A stretch of 64,000 bases of DNA. Origin: Ralstonia pickettii. Its GTDB lineage: Bacteria > Pseudomonadota > Gammaproteobacteria > Burkholderiales > Burkholderiaceae. The position numbers and the translations under genes were made by a program. Every line of letters starts with the position of its first letter. Within the stretch, counting starts at the first letter, position 1. Shown here in pieces: positions 44,987-53,224 of the stretch. Where the stretch lies: positions 1 to 64,000 of the forward strand of contig NZ_JFZG01000009.1 in NCBI RefSeq assembly GCF_000607165.1. Reading direction: 5' to 3'. The notes beneath the pieces were generated by a model. That model made no database searches and was not told where the DNA came from. It was given only the letters and a program-made list of their open reading frames with translations.

Positions 44987-46047
44987 GCTGCATGCCCCTC
45001 GGTACCGATCACGCGGACATAGCGGTCCTGCCAATCCACGCCGACGGTCTGGCCCACTTCGCGCGGGGCATCGCCATCGTTGACGGCGGATACCAGCATC
45101 GCGCCGAGCGGCGTGTCGACGGTGTACATCCACTGGTTGCCGAGGAAGAAGCGTTCGGTCACGCGGCCTTCACAGCGGCCGGCGCCGTCGGCGGTGCACG
45201 TCATCTTTTCCGGGCGCAGCGCCAGCACAACCTTGCTGCCCACCGGCGTGCCCGGCGGCAGCGCGAGTTGCACGGAACCGATCGATGCGCGAAGTTCGCC
45301 GTCGGTGCCCGACACCACCGCGGCATGCAGCAGATTGGCCTTGCCGACAAAGGTGGAGATGAACGCATTGCGCGGATGCTCATACACCGCCAGCGGTGTA
45401 TCCACCTGGGTGATGCGGCCCGCCTCCATGACGACCACGCGATCGCTGATCGACATGGCTTCGGCCTGATCGTGGGTGACCATGATGGTGGTCGTGCCGA
45501 CCTTGCGCTGGATCTCGCGCAGCTCGAACTGCATCTCTTCGCGCAGCTTGGCGTCCAGGTTCGACAGCGGCTCATCCAGCAGCAGCACCGGCGGCTTGAT
45601 GACCAGCGCCCGCGCCAGGGCAACGCGCTGGCGCTGGCCGCCCGAGAGTTCGCGCGGGTAGCGATCAACGTGCTTGTCCAGGTGCACCAGCGCCAGCGTC
45701 TGCATGGCGCGCTCACGGCGCTCTGCTGCGGGGCACTTGCGCATCTCCAGCCCGAATTCCACGTTCTCGCGCACCGTCATGTGCGGGAACAGCGCGTAGG
45801 TCTGGAACACGATCCCCAGGCCGCGCGCGTTGGCCTTGGCACGGGTGATGTCCTTGCCGTCCAGCTCGATCGAGCCTTCCGTCACCTCCGCGAAGCCCGC
45901 AATCATCTGCAGGGTCGTGGTCTTGCCGCAGCCCGATGGGCCCAGCAGCGAGACGAACTCGCCCTTGTGCACGTTCAGGTTGAAGTCCTGAACGACCCGC
46001 AGGTCGCCGTACTGCTTGGAGACATGGTTGAGGCGCAGAAAACTCAT
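44983..46047 (-). CDS. ABC transporter ATP-binding protein (PotA-like)
   Basis: The 354-residue energy-coupling ATPase has Walker A GPSGCGKTT, the ABC signature LSGGQRQRVALARAL, Walker B VLLLDEPLSNLD, the switch His in VTHDQAEAM and a C-terminal TOBE domain. It is the first gene of the eight-gene minus-strand operon (ATPase, two permeases, three oxidase subunits, binding protein, aldehyde dehydrogenase). It is divergent from the IclR regulator. Confidence 0.93.
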   Translation of the reverse strand: MSFLRLNHVSKQYGDLRVVQDFNLNVHKGEFVSLLGPSGCGKTTTLQMIAGFAEVTEGSIELDGKDITRAKANARGLGIVFQTYALFPHMTVRENVEFGLEMRKCPAAERRERAMQTLALVHLDKHVDRYPRELSGGQRQRVALARALVIKPPVLLLDEPLSNLDAKLREEMQFELREIQRKVGTTTIMVTHDQAEAMSISDRVVVMEAGRITQVDTPLAVYEHPRNAFISTFVGKANLLHAAVVSGTDGELRASIGSVQLALPPGTPVGSKVVLALRPEKMTCTADGAGRCEGRVTERFFLGNQWMYTVDTPLGAMLVSAVNDGDAPREVGQTVGVDWQDRYVRVIGTEGHAA

Positions 46048-46182
46048 CGGTCATCCTTTGCGACTTGGGGGCGTCGCCAGACGCTTCTGTTTGAACAATA
46101 TGGCTATGCTATTGCAACACCTGTGCCAAAACATCGTTCCAGCCTAGGTGTATACGCTGTAGTTGGAATTTTTCTCATATTT

Positions 46183-46199
46183 ATTCCGTTCATCGGAAT
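46183..46199. promoter_or_regulatory. Candidate IclR operator
   Basis: ATTCCG (46183-46188) and CGGAAT (46194-46199), 5 bases apart, form a perfect inverted repeat in the A+T-rich divergent promoter region, 36 bases before the IclR gene and about 135 bases before the ATPase gene. A further TTGGAATT half-site-like sequence lies at 46164-46171. Confidence 0.5.
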
Positions 46200-46235
46200 A
46201 CAATCGATCAACCGAATTCAGTCCGTTCCAGCTTT

Positions 46236-47078
46236 ATGTCCGTAGATTCCGACGACGACGCGCATCAGCGCAGCGCCATGCACCGCACCTTCCAGATCCT
46301 GCGCACCATGGCGGAGCAGCAGCACCAAGGTGTGCGCGTCACCTACCTGGCCAAGACGCTGGGAATGACCCCCGCCACCACGCACCGCCTGCTGCAGGGG
46401 CTGACGCAAGAAGGCATGGTCGAGCAGGATCAGCAGAACAAGCTGTACCGGCTGAGCCTGGACCTGTTCTGCCTGGCGGCCCAGGCCGGTGCGGTGAACG
46501 ACTTGCGCTCGGTCGCCCGGCCGGCCCTGCTGCGGCTGAATGCCAGCCTGGGCGACACAGTGTTGCTGCTGGTGCGCTCGGGCTTTGATGCGGTGTGTCT
46601 GGATCGCGTGGAAGGCCAATATCCGATTCGCACCTTCACCGGCGACGTGGGCGGCCGGATCGAACTAGGAGTGGGGCAGGGCGCCCTGGTGATCCTGGCG
46701 CACCTGCCCGAGGCCGAGCAGGAGGAGGTGCTGCGCTACAACTTGCCGCGCATCCGGCACTACAGCGTGTACGACGAGGTCTATCTGCGCTCCGAGGTCA
46801 GAAAGGCGCGCGAACTCGGCTACAGCGCCAAGACGGACGGGTTGCTCGAAGGCATGGCAGGCATTGCCGTGCCGGTGTTCGATCGCAATGGCAATGTCGT
46901 CGCCGCGCTTTCTGTGGGGACGCTTGCCAACCGCCTGAGCGCCGAGCGCCTGCCCATCGTCTACGACATGCTGCTGCGCGAGGCCAATCGGCTGACCACG
47001 CAGATCAATCCGTTTGACCCGACACTGCGTCGGCCCATGCAATCAATGGCCGTGAGCGATACCTATCGCGCCATCTGA
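46236..47078 (+). CDS. IclR-family transcriptional regulator
   Basis: The 280-residue protein has an N-terminal winged HTH (TFQILRTMAEQQHQGVRVTYLAKTLGMTPATTHRLLQGLTQEGM, shown as ends TFQILR and TQEGM) and a C-terminal IclR effector domain (YSVYDEVYLRSEVRKAREL, GMAGIAVPVFDRNG, ALSVGTLANRL). It probably senses the imported compound or a pathway intermediate and controls the divergent transporter/oxidase operon. Confidence 0.92.
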   Translation: MSVDSDDDAHQRSAMHRTFQILRTMAEQQHQGVRVTYLAKTLGMTPATTHRLLQGLTQEGMVEQDQQNKLYRLSLDLFCLAAQAGAVNDLRSVARPALLRLNASLGDTVLLLVRSGFDAVCLDRVEGQYPIRTFTGDVGGRIELGVGQGALVILAHLPEAEQEEVLRYNLPRIRHYSVYDEVYLRSEVRKARELGYSAKTDGLLEGMAGIAVPVFDRNGNVVAALSVGTLANRLSAERLPIVYDMLLREANRLTTQINPFDPTLRRPMQSMAVSDTYRAI

Positions 47079-47091
47079 TCTGACCAGGCGA

Positions 47092-48507
47092 TCATGCGAG
47101 CACGCGACCCGGGTTCAGCAAGCCTTGCGGGTCAAGTGCCTGCTTGATGGTCCGCATCAATTGCAGGGCCACCGGCGCCTTGTAGTGCGAAAGATGATCG
47201 CGCTTGAGCGAGCCGATGCCATGTTCGGCTGAGATCGAACCGCCAAATCGGTGGACGGACTGGTACACCGCATCGCCAATCGCAGCCTCATGCGCGGCAA
47301 CGAACGCTGCAGCATCCGCGCCCGCCGGCGGCTGCACGTTGTAGTGCAGGTTTCCATCGCCCAGGTGCCCGAAATTGATGAGCCGCAGCCCGGGCGCCAG
47401 GGCCTGCAGTTGCGCATCGGTCTGCGCCACAAACTCGGGAATGCGCGAGATCGGCACCGAGACATCGTGTTTGATGTTGGGCCCTTCGGCCGCCTGGGCC
47501 AGGGTGATGCTCTCGCGGATGTGCCACAGGTCGTGCGCCTGCCGGATGTTCTCGGCGATGATCGCGTCGGTCACGATGCCGTCTTCCATCGCGGTTTCCA
47601 GCAGGTGTTCAAACTGCGCCCGGGCGTGCGCCTCTGACTCACTGTCGGAGGCTTCCAGCAAGACGCACCACATCGTGTCGCGCCACATCGGCACGCGCAG
47701 ATGTGGATAGTGCGAGTCGACCAGCCGGAGCCCTTCCTGGCTCATCACTTCAAAGCCTGTGAGCGCGGCAGACAGATGCCGGTGCGACAAGGCCAGCAAC
47801 GCCGTGGCTGCTTGCAGCGAAGGCACGGCGGCCCACGCTGTCAACTGCGCGGCCGGTTGCGGATAGAGGCGCAGCGTGGCCGCCGTGATGATGCCCAGCG
47901 AGCCCTCGCTGCCGATGAACAGATTGCGCAGGTCATAGCCGGTGTTGTCCTTGCGCAGGCCTTGCAGGCTCTCCCAGATTTGCCCGTCAGCCAGAACAAC
48001 TTCCAGCCCCAGGCACAGCTCGCGCGCATTGCCATAGCGCAGCACCTGTGTGCCGCCCGCGTTGGTCGCCAGGTTGCCGCCGATCGTGCAACTGCCTTCC
48101 GCGCCCAGGCTCAACGGGAACAGCATGCCCGCCTCGCTTGCCACGTCCTGCAGTGACTGGAGTACGCAACCGGCATCCACCGTCATCGTCATGTTGGCCG
48201 CGTCGATGGCGCGCACGGTCTGCATGCGGCGCAGGCTCACAACGATCTGCCCGCCGCTGGCATCTGGCACCGAGCCTTCCACCAGGCCCGTATTGCCGCC
48301 CTGCGGCACGATGGACGCTCCAGCTTGCGCACACGCGCGCACGACCGCGGCCACTTCCGCCGTACAGCCCGGCCGCACCACGCACAGCGCCTTGCCGCGC
48401 ACGCGCTGGCGCCAATCGGATTCGTATTCGGCGCAGTCGTCGCCGGTCAGAACATGGGCGGGGCCCACGATGTCGCGCAAGGCCGGAATCAGGTTGTCGG
48501 GTGTCAT
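47092..48507 (-). CDS. FAD-linked D-2-hydroxyglutarate dehydrogenase
   Basis: The 471-residue flavoenzyme has an N-terminal FAD-binding PCMH domain (SIVPQGGNTGLVEGSVPD, GGNLATNAGG, FIGSEGSLGIITAATLRLYP) and a C-terminal FAD-oxidase domain with the metal-binding FGHLGDGNLHYN and SISAEHGIGSLKRD motifs of the D2HGDH/GlcD/D-lactate group. In this operon the substrate should be D-2-hydroxyglutarate made by the DUF1338 enzyme, giving 2-oxoglutarate. D-lactate or glycolate is the generic alternative. It lies 38 bases after the aminotransferase gene. Confidence 0.88.
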   Translation of the reverse strand: MTPDNLIPALRDIVGPAHVLTGDDCAEYESDWRQRVRGKALCVVRPGCTAEVAAVVRACAQAGASIVPQGGNTGLVEGSVPDASGGQIVVSLRRMQTVRAIDAANMTMTVDAGCVLQSLQDVASEAGMLFPLSLGAEGSCTIGGNLATNAGGTQVLRYGNARELCLGLEVVLADGQIWESLQGLRKDNTGYDLRNLFIGSEGSLGIITAATLRLYPQPAAQLTAWAAVPSLQAATALLALSHRHLSAALTGFEVMSQEGLRLVDSHYPHLRVPMWRDTMWCVLLEASDSESEAHARAQFEHLLETAMEDGIVTDAIIAENIRQAHDLWHIRESITLAQAAEGPNIKHDVSVPISRIPEFVAQTDAQLQALAPGLRLINFGHLGDGNLHYNVQPPAGADAAAFVAAHEAAIGDAVYQSVHRFGGSISAEHGIGSLKRDHLSHYKAPVALQLMRTIKQALDPQGLLNPGRVLA

Positions 48508-48544
48508 GGCAATGGCGATGAAGGTTGTCTGTTTGAGGGCGCTA

Positions 48545-49795
48545 TCAACGCATGGACAGCGTTACCGCCGCAGCCAGCCGCCGCACGGCCTGCTCGATCT
48601 GCGGCACCTCGGGCGCGGCAAACGACAAGCGCATGGTGTTGAGTTGTGCGTTGTCCGGGTAGAACGCCGTGCCCGGCACGTAGAGCACCTGCTGCGACAC
48701 GGCGGCATCAAAGAGCGCTTGCGGGTCGATCGACTGCGCGAACGTCGCCCAGACAAACATGCCGCCTGCCGGCGCGGCGCATTGCACATGGCCATCCAGC
48801 TGCGTGGCGATGCCTTGCACCAGGGCCAACATGCGCCGTTGATACTCGATGCGGGCGCGCTGCACCGTGGCCGGGTAGCGGTCGCTTGCCAGATAGCGGG
48901 CCGCCACCATTTGCGTCAGCGGCGACGTGCACAGATCCACCGTCTGTTTGGCGATGGCGCAGCGGCGCAGCAGGCTGCTGTCGGCCAGCATCCAGCCGAT
49001 CCGCAGCGCGGGAGCAACGGTCTTGGACAGGCTGGAGAGATACACCACCGGGTTCATGCCGTCTGCTGCCAGCCGATCGCCCAAGGCACGCAAGGTTGGA
49101 GGCATCGCAGCGGCGTTGCTCTCCGGCGCATCAAAGCGCAGCTCGCCGTAGGGATCGTCTTCCACCACCCAGAAGCCGTGGGTGCAGGCCAACTGGACGA
49201 GGGCTTCGCGCCGCTGTGCAGACAGCAGCGTGCCGCGCGGGTTGGAAAAATTCGGCACCGTGTAGAGCAGCTTGGGGCGCTGCGTGGCGGGCAACCGGTG
49301 CAGCAGGTCGGCCAGTGCATCGGTCTGCAGGCCGTGTTCGTCCATCGGCACGGGCACGATACGGGCTTGTGCCAGGCGCAAGGCTTGCAGCGTGGCAGGG
49401 TAGGCGGGCACTTCCACCAACACCGTATCGCCGGGTTCGATCAACGCCCGCACCAAAAGGTCGAACGCTTGCTGCGAGCCCGTGGTCACCATCATCTGCT
49501 CGGCGCTGGCCTGGATGCCCCGTGCACCCATCAGCGCTGCGAGGGCCGTGCGAAGGACGGGCAGCCCTTCAGTGGCGCCGTATTGCAGGGCTTGCGCATC
49601 GCCCGCCATGGCCTGGGCGGCGGCCTGCGCCAACCCTTCGGCATCGAACAGACTGGGCGACGGATACCCGCCCGCCAGCGAGATCATCCCCGGCTGGCTG
49701 AGGTACGGAAACAGTTCGCGGATGGGCGAGCCGGCGGGGTTTGCAAACGGGGCGGCAAAGCCCGGCATGGCGGCGGGTGTGTGCAGGCCGGTCAT
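48545..49795 (-). CDS. PLP aminotransferase (2-aminoadipate aminotransferase-like)
   Basis: The 416-residue fold-type-I class I/II aminotransferase of the MocR/LysN-like subgroup has GGYPSPSLFD, TTGSQQAFDLL, VEDDPYGELRF, the PLP Lys258 in YLSSLSKTVAPALRIGW and a C-terminal Arg in MRLSFAAPE. It has no N-terminal DNA-binding domain. Context (2-oxoadipate dioxygenase gene directly upstream with ATGA overlap) points to 2-aminoadipate plus 2-oxoglutarate going to 2-oxoadipate plus glutamate. Confidence 0.88.
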   Translation of the reverse strand: MTGLHTPAAMPGFAAPFANPAGSPIRELFPYLSQPGMISLAGGYPSPSLFDAEGLAQAAAQAMAGDAQALQYGATEGLPVLRTALAALMGARGIQASAEQMMVTTGSQQAFDLLVRALIEPGDTVLVEVPAYPATLQALRLAQARIVPVPMDEHGLQTDALADLLHRLPATQRPKLLYTVPNFSNPRGTLLSAQRREALVQLACTHGFWVVEDDPYGELRFDAPESNAAAMPPTLRALGDRLAADGMNPVVYLSSLSKTVAPALRIGWMLADSSLLRRCAIAKQTVDLCTSPLTQMVAARYLASDRYPATVQRARIEYQRRMLALVQGIATQLDGHVQCAAPAGGMFVWATFAQSIDPQALFDAAVSQQVLYVPGTAFYPDNAQLNTMRLSFAAPEVPQIEQAVRRLAAAVTLSMR

Positions 49796-51201
49796 GCGGC
49801 ATCCACGACGGCCGTGCCGCGCAGCACGGCGCGCACCTGATCGATCGAGCGCTGCTGCGCCGCCTCGTACAACGCGATTTCGTCATGCACGCGTGCACCC
49901 AGCGCAGCCTCAAACGCTTGCTGTGCGGCGTGGGCTTGGTACTGCTTTTGCTCCTCGCCACCCAGGTTGGATTGGAAGATGCCTGCCGCGCTCACCGGCA
50001 AGAAGTCTTCATACGTGATGGGATCGGCTTGTACCCAGCCCTTGGCCAGAAGTTCATCCAACGACGCATCGGCCGCCGCTGCGCTGTCGGCGTGTGCATG
50101 GCCCGTTGGCGTGAGGGTGTAGCGATAGAACGCCAGCCCTTGCGCACGCAACGCCTCATGGGTATCCGGAAAGGCGCGGAACGCCTGGGCTAGCCGATCT
50201 TCGTAGTTGGGTGCGGCACTGCCGGCATTGCCCATGCTGCGCACCTCGGCCAGCAGTTGGTCGTATAGCGCGCGGCCCTTGCGTGTGAGGGCCACACCGC
50301 GCTGCTCGATTTCGCCAAAGCGCGCCGTGTGGGCGCCGGCATCGTCGGTAAAGCGCACGGCTTCCTGCAGCGCCTTGAAGCTGGTCTGGCGCAGCAGGAT
50401 GGGGCAGTTGCGGGGCGGCGGACCTTCCACCACATCTTTGGCGTCCATGCCGCGTGCGGGCATGGCGGCCTGTGCGGCGTCGATGTCGAGCGTGCGCGGC
50501 GTCAGGTGGTTGATGTGGGGGCCGCGGAAGCACACCACGTCGGCCACCAGGCGGTGGGCGGCTTGCAGCGCGCGATACGTCTCGGCATCGACCGTGGCGG
50601 TGCTGTGCCAGCGGAAGGTCTCCAGCGCCTCGCGCACAAAGGCGTCCGCATCCGCGTCGGCCAGACCGCCGTCAGCTTCGCGTTGGGCGATCAGTTCCAG
50701 CACGCGCGGCGTAAAGATCTGCCGTTGCGTCAGGATGGCAGTGGCCTTGTCGCGCAGGGCAGCGTCGGCAATCAGTTCAAGCCGCAGCAGCGACGTGAAC
50801 ACGCGAAACGGATTGGCCAGCAACGCGGCATCGGCCACCGGGCGAAACGCCGTCGAATGCACGGGCACGCCAGCCACCGAAAGATCGTAGTAACCCACCG
50901 GCTCCATCCCCATGACGGCAAACAGCCGGCGCAGCGTGGCCAGTTCGGCTGCCGTGCCGACGCGAATGGCGCCGTGGCGCTCGACGTCCAGCCGCTCCAG
51001 TTCGCCCGACTGCGCCATCTGCGCGCGCAGCGCGGGCTGGGCGTCCAGCGTGCGAGCGTTGATGTCGGATACCAGCTCGACCAGAGTGCCGTATTGGGGC
51101 ACTTCTTCGCGGTACATGGCGGACATGGCGCGCGAAAAGCGGGAGCGGATTTCGTTCGCGTGGATGAAGTTCGACGCCGGAGGTTGATGCGCAGTGCTCA
51201 T
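49792..51201 (-). CDS. hglS: DUF1338 2-oxoadipate dioxygenase/decarboxylase
   Basis: The 469-residue protein is of the DUF1338/YdcJ family. A characterised member in Pseudomonas putida (HglS) is an Fe(II) enzyme that turns 2-oxoadipate into D-2-hydroxyglutarate. Candidate metal ligands visible: His in GVPVHSTAFRPV, His in FRGPHINHLTPRTLDID and Glu in RFGEIEQRG. It is the first gene of a three-gene operon with the aminotransferase and D-2-hydroxyglutarate dehydrogenase, exactly the enzymes on either side in that pathway. Divergent LysR regulator. Confidence 0.9.
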   Translation of the reverse strand: MSTAHQPPASNFIHANEIRSRFSRAMSAMYREEVPQYGTLVELVSDINARTLDAQPALRAQMAQSGELERLDVERHGAIRVGTAAELATLRRLFAVMGMEPVGYYDLSVAGVPVHSTAFRPVADAALLANPFRVFTSLLRLELIADAALRDKATAILTQRQIFTPRVLELIAQREADGGLADADADAFVREALETFRWHSTATVDAETYRALQAAHRLVADVVCFRGPHINHLTPRTLDIDAAQAAMPARGMDAKDVVEGPPPRNCPILLRQTSFKALQEAVRFTDDAGAHTARFGEIEQRGVALTRKGRALYDQLLAEVRSMGNAGSAAPNYEDRLAQAFRAFPDTHEALRAQGLAFYRYTLTPTGHAHADSAAAADASLDELLAKGWVQADPITYEDFLPVSAAGIFQSNLGGEEQKQYQAHAAQQAFEAALGARVHDEIALYEAAQQRSIDQVRAVLRGTAVVDAA

Positions 51202-51280
51202 GACTGAATGGGGTTTGGCAGGGACGAGGCCATGCTAGGTTGGCCAAGGAACGCCGGTCAAACGATAATCCGGCCCTAGG

Positions 51281-51299
51281 TCATTCCAAACTAGAATGA
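51281..51299. promoter_or_regulatory. LysR-type operator between hglS and its divergent regulator
   Basis: TCATTC (51281-51286) and GAATGA (51294-51299) form a perfect inverted repeat with a 7-base spacer, and the core fits the LysR T-N11-A rule. It lies 80 bases from the DUF1338 start and 37 bases from the LysR ATG. Confidence 0.55.
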
Positions 51300-51335
51300 T
51301 TGAGCGACTTCTGCACCGCACAACTCCTGCGCCCC

Positions 51336-52256
51336 ATGTTCCTGTCCCGCCGCTTTCTGCCGCCGATGTCCCTGCTATGCGCGTTCGAGGCCGCCGCGCG
51401 CCACCAGAGCTTCACGGCTGCCGCTGCCGAGCTGCACCTGACGCAGAGCGCCGTCAGCCGCCAGATCCGCGCGCTGGAAGATCGCCTGGGCGCTGAGCTA
51501 TTCGTGCGTGAACGCCAGACCGTGCGGCTGAGCGCGGCGGGCCAGGCGTATGCGGAGGAAATCCGCGGTGCGTTGATGCGCATCTCCAGCGCCACGGTCG
51601 GGTTCCGCGCCAATCCGCAGGGCGGCAGCTTGAATCTGGCCATCCTGCCGACGTTCGGCACCCGCTGGCTGGCACCGCGCCTGCCGGCGTTTTTTGACGC
51701 GCACCCCGGCATCACCATCAATCTGACGACGCGGCTGTCGCAGTTCGACTTTCAACTGGAAGCGGTGGACGCGGCCATCCATTTCGGTACACCGCACTGG
51801 CCGGGGGCGGAACTGGCCTTGCTGATGAGCGAAACCGTCGTGCCTGCTTGCAGCCCGGCATTGCTGGCCCGCTACGACTTTGCGCAGCCGCGCGATCTGC
51901 TGCATGCGCCGCTGTTGCACCTGGCCTCGCGCCCCGATGCCTGGCCGCGTTGGCTGGCCAGCCACCACGTGACGGGTGCCGAACCCCAGGGCATGCTGTT
52001 CGACCAATTTGCCACGGCCGCGCAAGCTGCAGTTGCCGGCCTGGGCGTGGCGTTACTGCCGCGTTTTCTGATCACCCACGAGCTGCAGCAAGGCGACCTG
52101 GTGCGGGCGTTGCCGCATGTGCCCGAGATGGAAAGCGCCGAGCGTTACTACCTCGCCTGGCCCACGAGCCGCGCGGATTATCCGCCGCTGCAAGCGCTGC
52201 GGACATGGCTGGTGAAAGCGGCGCAAGACTTCATGCCCACGCAGTCCGCAGAGTGA
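51336..52256 (+). CDS. LysR-family regulator (GcvA-like)
   Basis: The 306-residue protein has an N-terminal HTH in the pattern LLCAFEAAARHQSFTAAAAE and LTQSAVSRQIRALEDRLG, typical of the GcvA subgroup, and a LysR effector domain. Start ATG 51336 (MFLSRRFLPPMSLLCAFEAA) gives the usual length; TTG 51300 is possible. It is divergent from the aminoadipate/2-oxoadipate operon, which it likely activates with 2-aminoadipate or 2-oxoadipate as effector (inferred). Confidence 0.9.
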   Translation: MFLSRRFLPPMSLLCAFEAAARHQSFTAAAAELHLTQSAVSRQIRALEDRLGAELFVRERQTVRLSAAGQAYAEEIRGALMRISSATVGFRANPQGGSLNLAILPTFGTRWLAPRLPAFFDAHPGITINLTTRLSQFDFQLEAVDAAIHFGTPHWPGAELALLMSETVVPACSPALLARYDFAQPRDLLHAPLLHLASRPDAWPRWLASHHVTGAEPQGMLFDQFATAAQAAVAGLGVALLPRFLITHELQQGDLVRALPHVPEMESAERYYLAWPTSRADYPPLQALRTWLVKAAQDFMPTQSAE

Positions 52257-52313
52257 GGCGCTGCGCTTTCGCAAAGCGCAAAAACACGCGAGGTGCTCGG
52301 CGCCGCGATTTCC

Positions 52314-52661
52314 TTAACGTGTGGCGGCCGTATAAACAGCCGTATCGGCGCTAATGCCGAGGTCACGGCGGAACGTTTCCGGATCGAACCCCTCCTGAAC
52401 CTGCTGCGCCTCAATCGCGGATTTGGCGGTCTCCATGGCTTGCAGACTGGCCCATTCGACGATGGACACAACGTTGAACTCGGCGGTGCCAGCGGGGTGC
52501 GTCAGCACTGAGCTTTTCAAGCAGCCTGGTTGGGCTGCAAGCAGGTTTCTCGCTTGCTGGATGCGCTCCATGAAAGCCGGCATCGCGGCAGGCGGCACGG
52601 CAAAGCGGCTGATGCGGAAAACCGCCGTGTGTGAGTCGTCGGAAGCTTGTGCGGATGTCAT
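52314..52661 (-). CDS. ABM-domain monooxygenase-like protein
   Basis: The 115-residue ferredoxin-like dimeric fold protein of the antibiotic-biosynthesis-monooxygenase type has AVFRISRFAVPPAAMPAFMER, AAQPGCLKSSVL, EFNVVSIVEWASLQAMETAK (each shown only in part). ABM proteins are cofactor-free oxygenases acting on quinol-like or phenolic compounds. GAGG precedes ATG 52661. The promoter is a SoxR-type site shared with soxR, so it is probably induced by redox-cycling chemicals. Confidence 0.82.
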   Translation of the reverse strand: MTSAQASDDSHTAVFRISRFAVPPAAMPAFMERIQQARNLLAAQPGCLKSSVLTHPAGTAEFNVVSIVEWASLQAMETAKSAIEAQQVQEGFDPETFRRDLGISADTAVYTAATR

Positions 52662-52702
52662 GCGGAACCTCGTCATTAGAAATGGCCAGGAGATACCGCC
52701 GT

Positions 52703-52733
52703 ACTCTAAAATCTCAAGCAAGGTTGAGGTCAA
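52703..52733 (-). promoter_or_regulatory. SoxR-type promoter driving the ABM gene
   Basis: On the minus strand: -35 TTGACC (52728-52733), a 19-bp spacer, -10 TAGAGT (52703-52708). The spacer contains the dyad CTCAA-N6-TTGAG (52713-52728) resembling the SoxR box. Overlong 19-bp spacers are the hallmark of MerR/SoxR-activated promoters. The site is 16 bases upstream of soxR on the other side. Confidence 0.75.
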
Positions 52734-52744
52734 GAGGTTCGCGC

Positions 52745-53224
52745 ATGAAAAAACATCCCTTGGAAGAAATGGGTATTTCGCTCACGTTGAGCGTGGGAGA
52801 GGTATCCCGTCGCAGCGGCGTGCCTGTATCGACACTGCATTTCTACGAAGCCAAGGGCCTCATCGAGAGTCACCGGACGAGCGGCAACCAGCGCCGATAT
52901 TCGCGCGACGTTTTGCGCCGCGTAGCGTTTGTGCGTGTGGCGCAGCGTGTCGGAATTTCGTTGGCTGAGATAGCGGCCGGGCTGGACAAACTGCCGAAGG
53001 GCAGCATTCCGGACCGCGAAGCTTGGTCGCGATTGTCGACGACATGGCGCAGTGATCTCGACGAGCGCATCGCTCAACTCAAGAAGCTGCGCGACACATT
53101 GGACGATTGCATCGGCTGTGGCTGCTTGTCGATCGACCGGTGCCGCCTGCGCAATCCCCTGGACAAGTTAGCCCAGGAGGGGGCCGGGCCGCGACGACTG
53201 ATGATCAAACCTCTGAAATCGTAA
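52745..53224 (+). CDS. soxR: Redox-sensitive transcriptional activator SoxR
   Basis: The 159-residue MerR-family dimer has an N-terminal HTH (LSVGEVSRRSGVPVSTLHFYE, shown in part; HFYEAKGLIESHRTSGNQRRY), a dimer helix and the [2Fe-2S] cluster motif CIGCGCLSIDRC with Cys122, 125, 127 and 133. Oxidation of the cluster by redox-cycling compounds activates transcription. No soxS is adjacent; as in most non-enteric bacteria it probably controls a nearby enzyme gene directly, here the divergent ABM gene. Confidence 0.95.
   Translation: MKKHPLEEMGISLTLSVGEVSRRSGVPVSTLHFYEAKGLIESHRTSGNQRRYSRDVLRRVAFVRVAQRVGISLAEIAAGLDKLPKGSIPDREAWSRLSTTWRSDLDERIAQLKKLRDTLDDCIGCGCLSIDRCRLRNPLDKLAQEGAGPRRLMIKPLKS

Noticed and set aside
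52263-52279. Hairpin GCGCTTT-CGC-AAAGCGC as terminator between convergent genes
   Set aside because: The stem is only 7 bp and neither strand has a T run after it.
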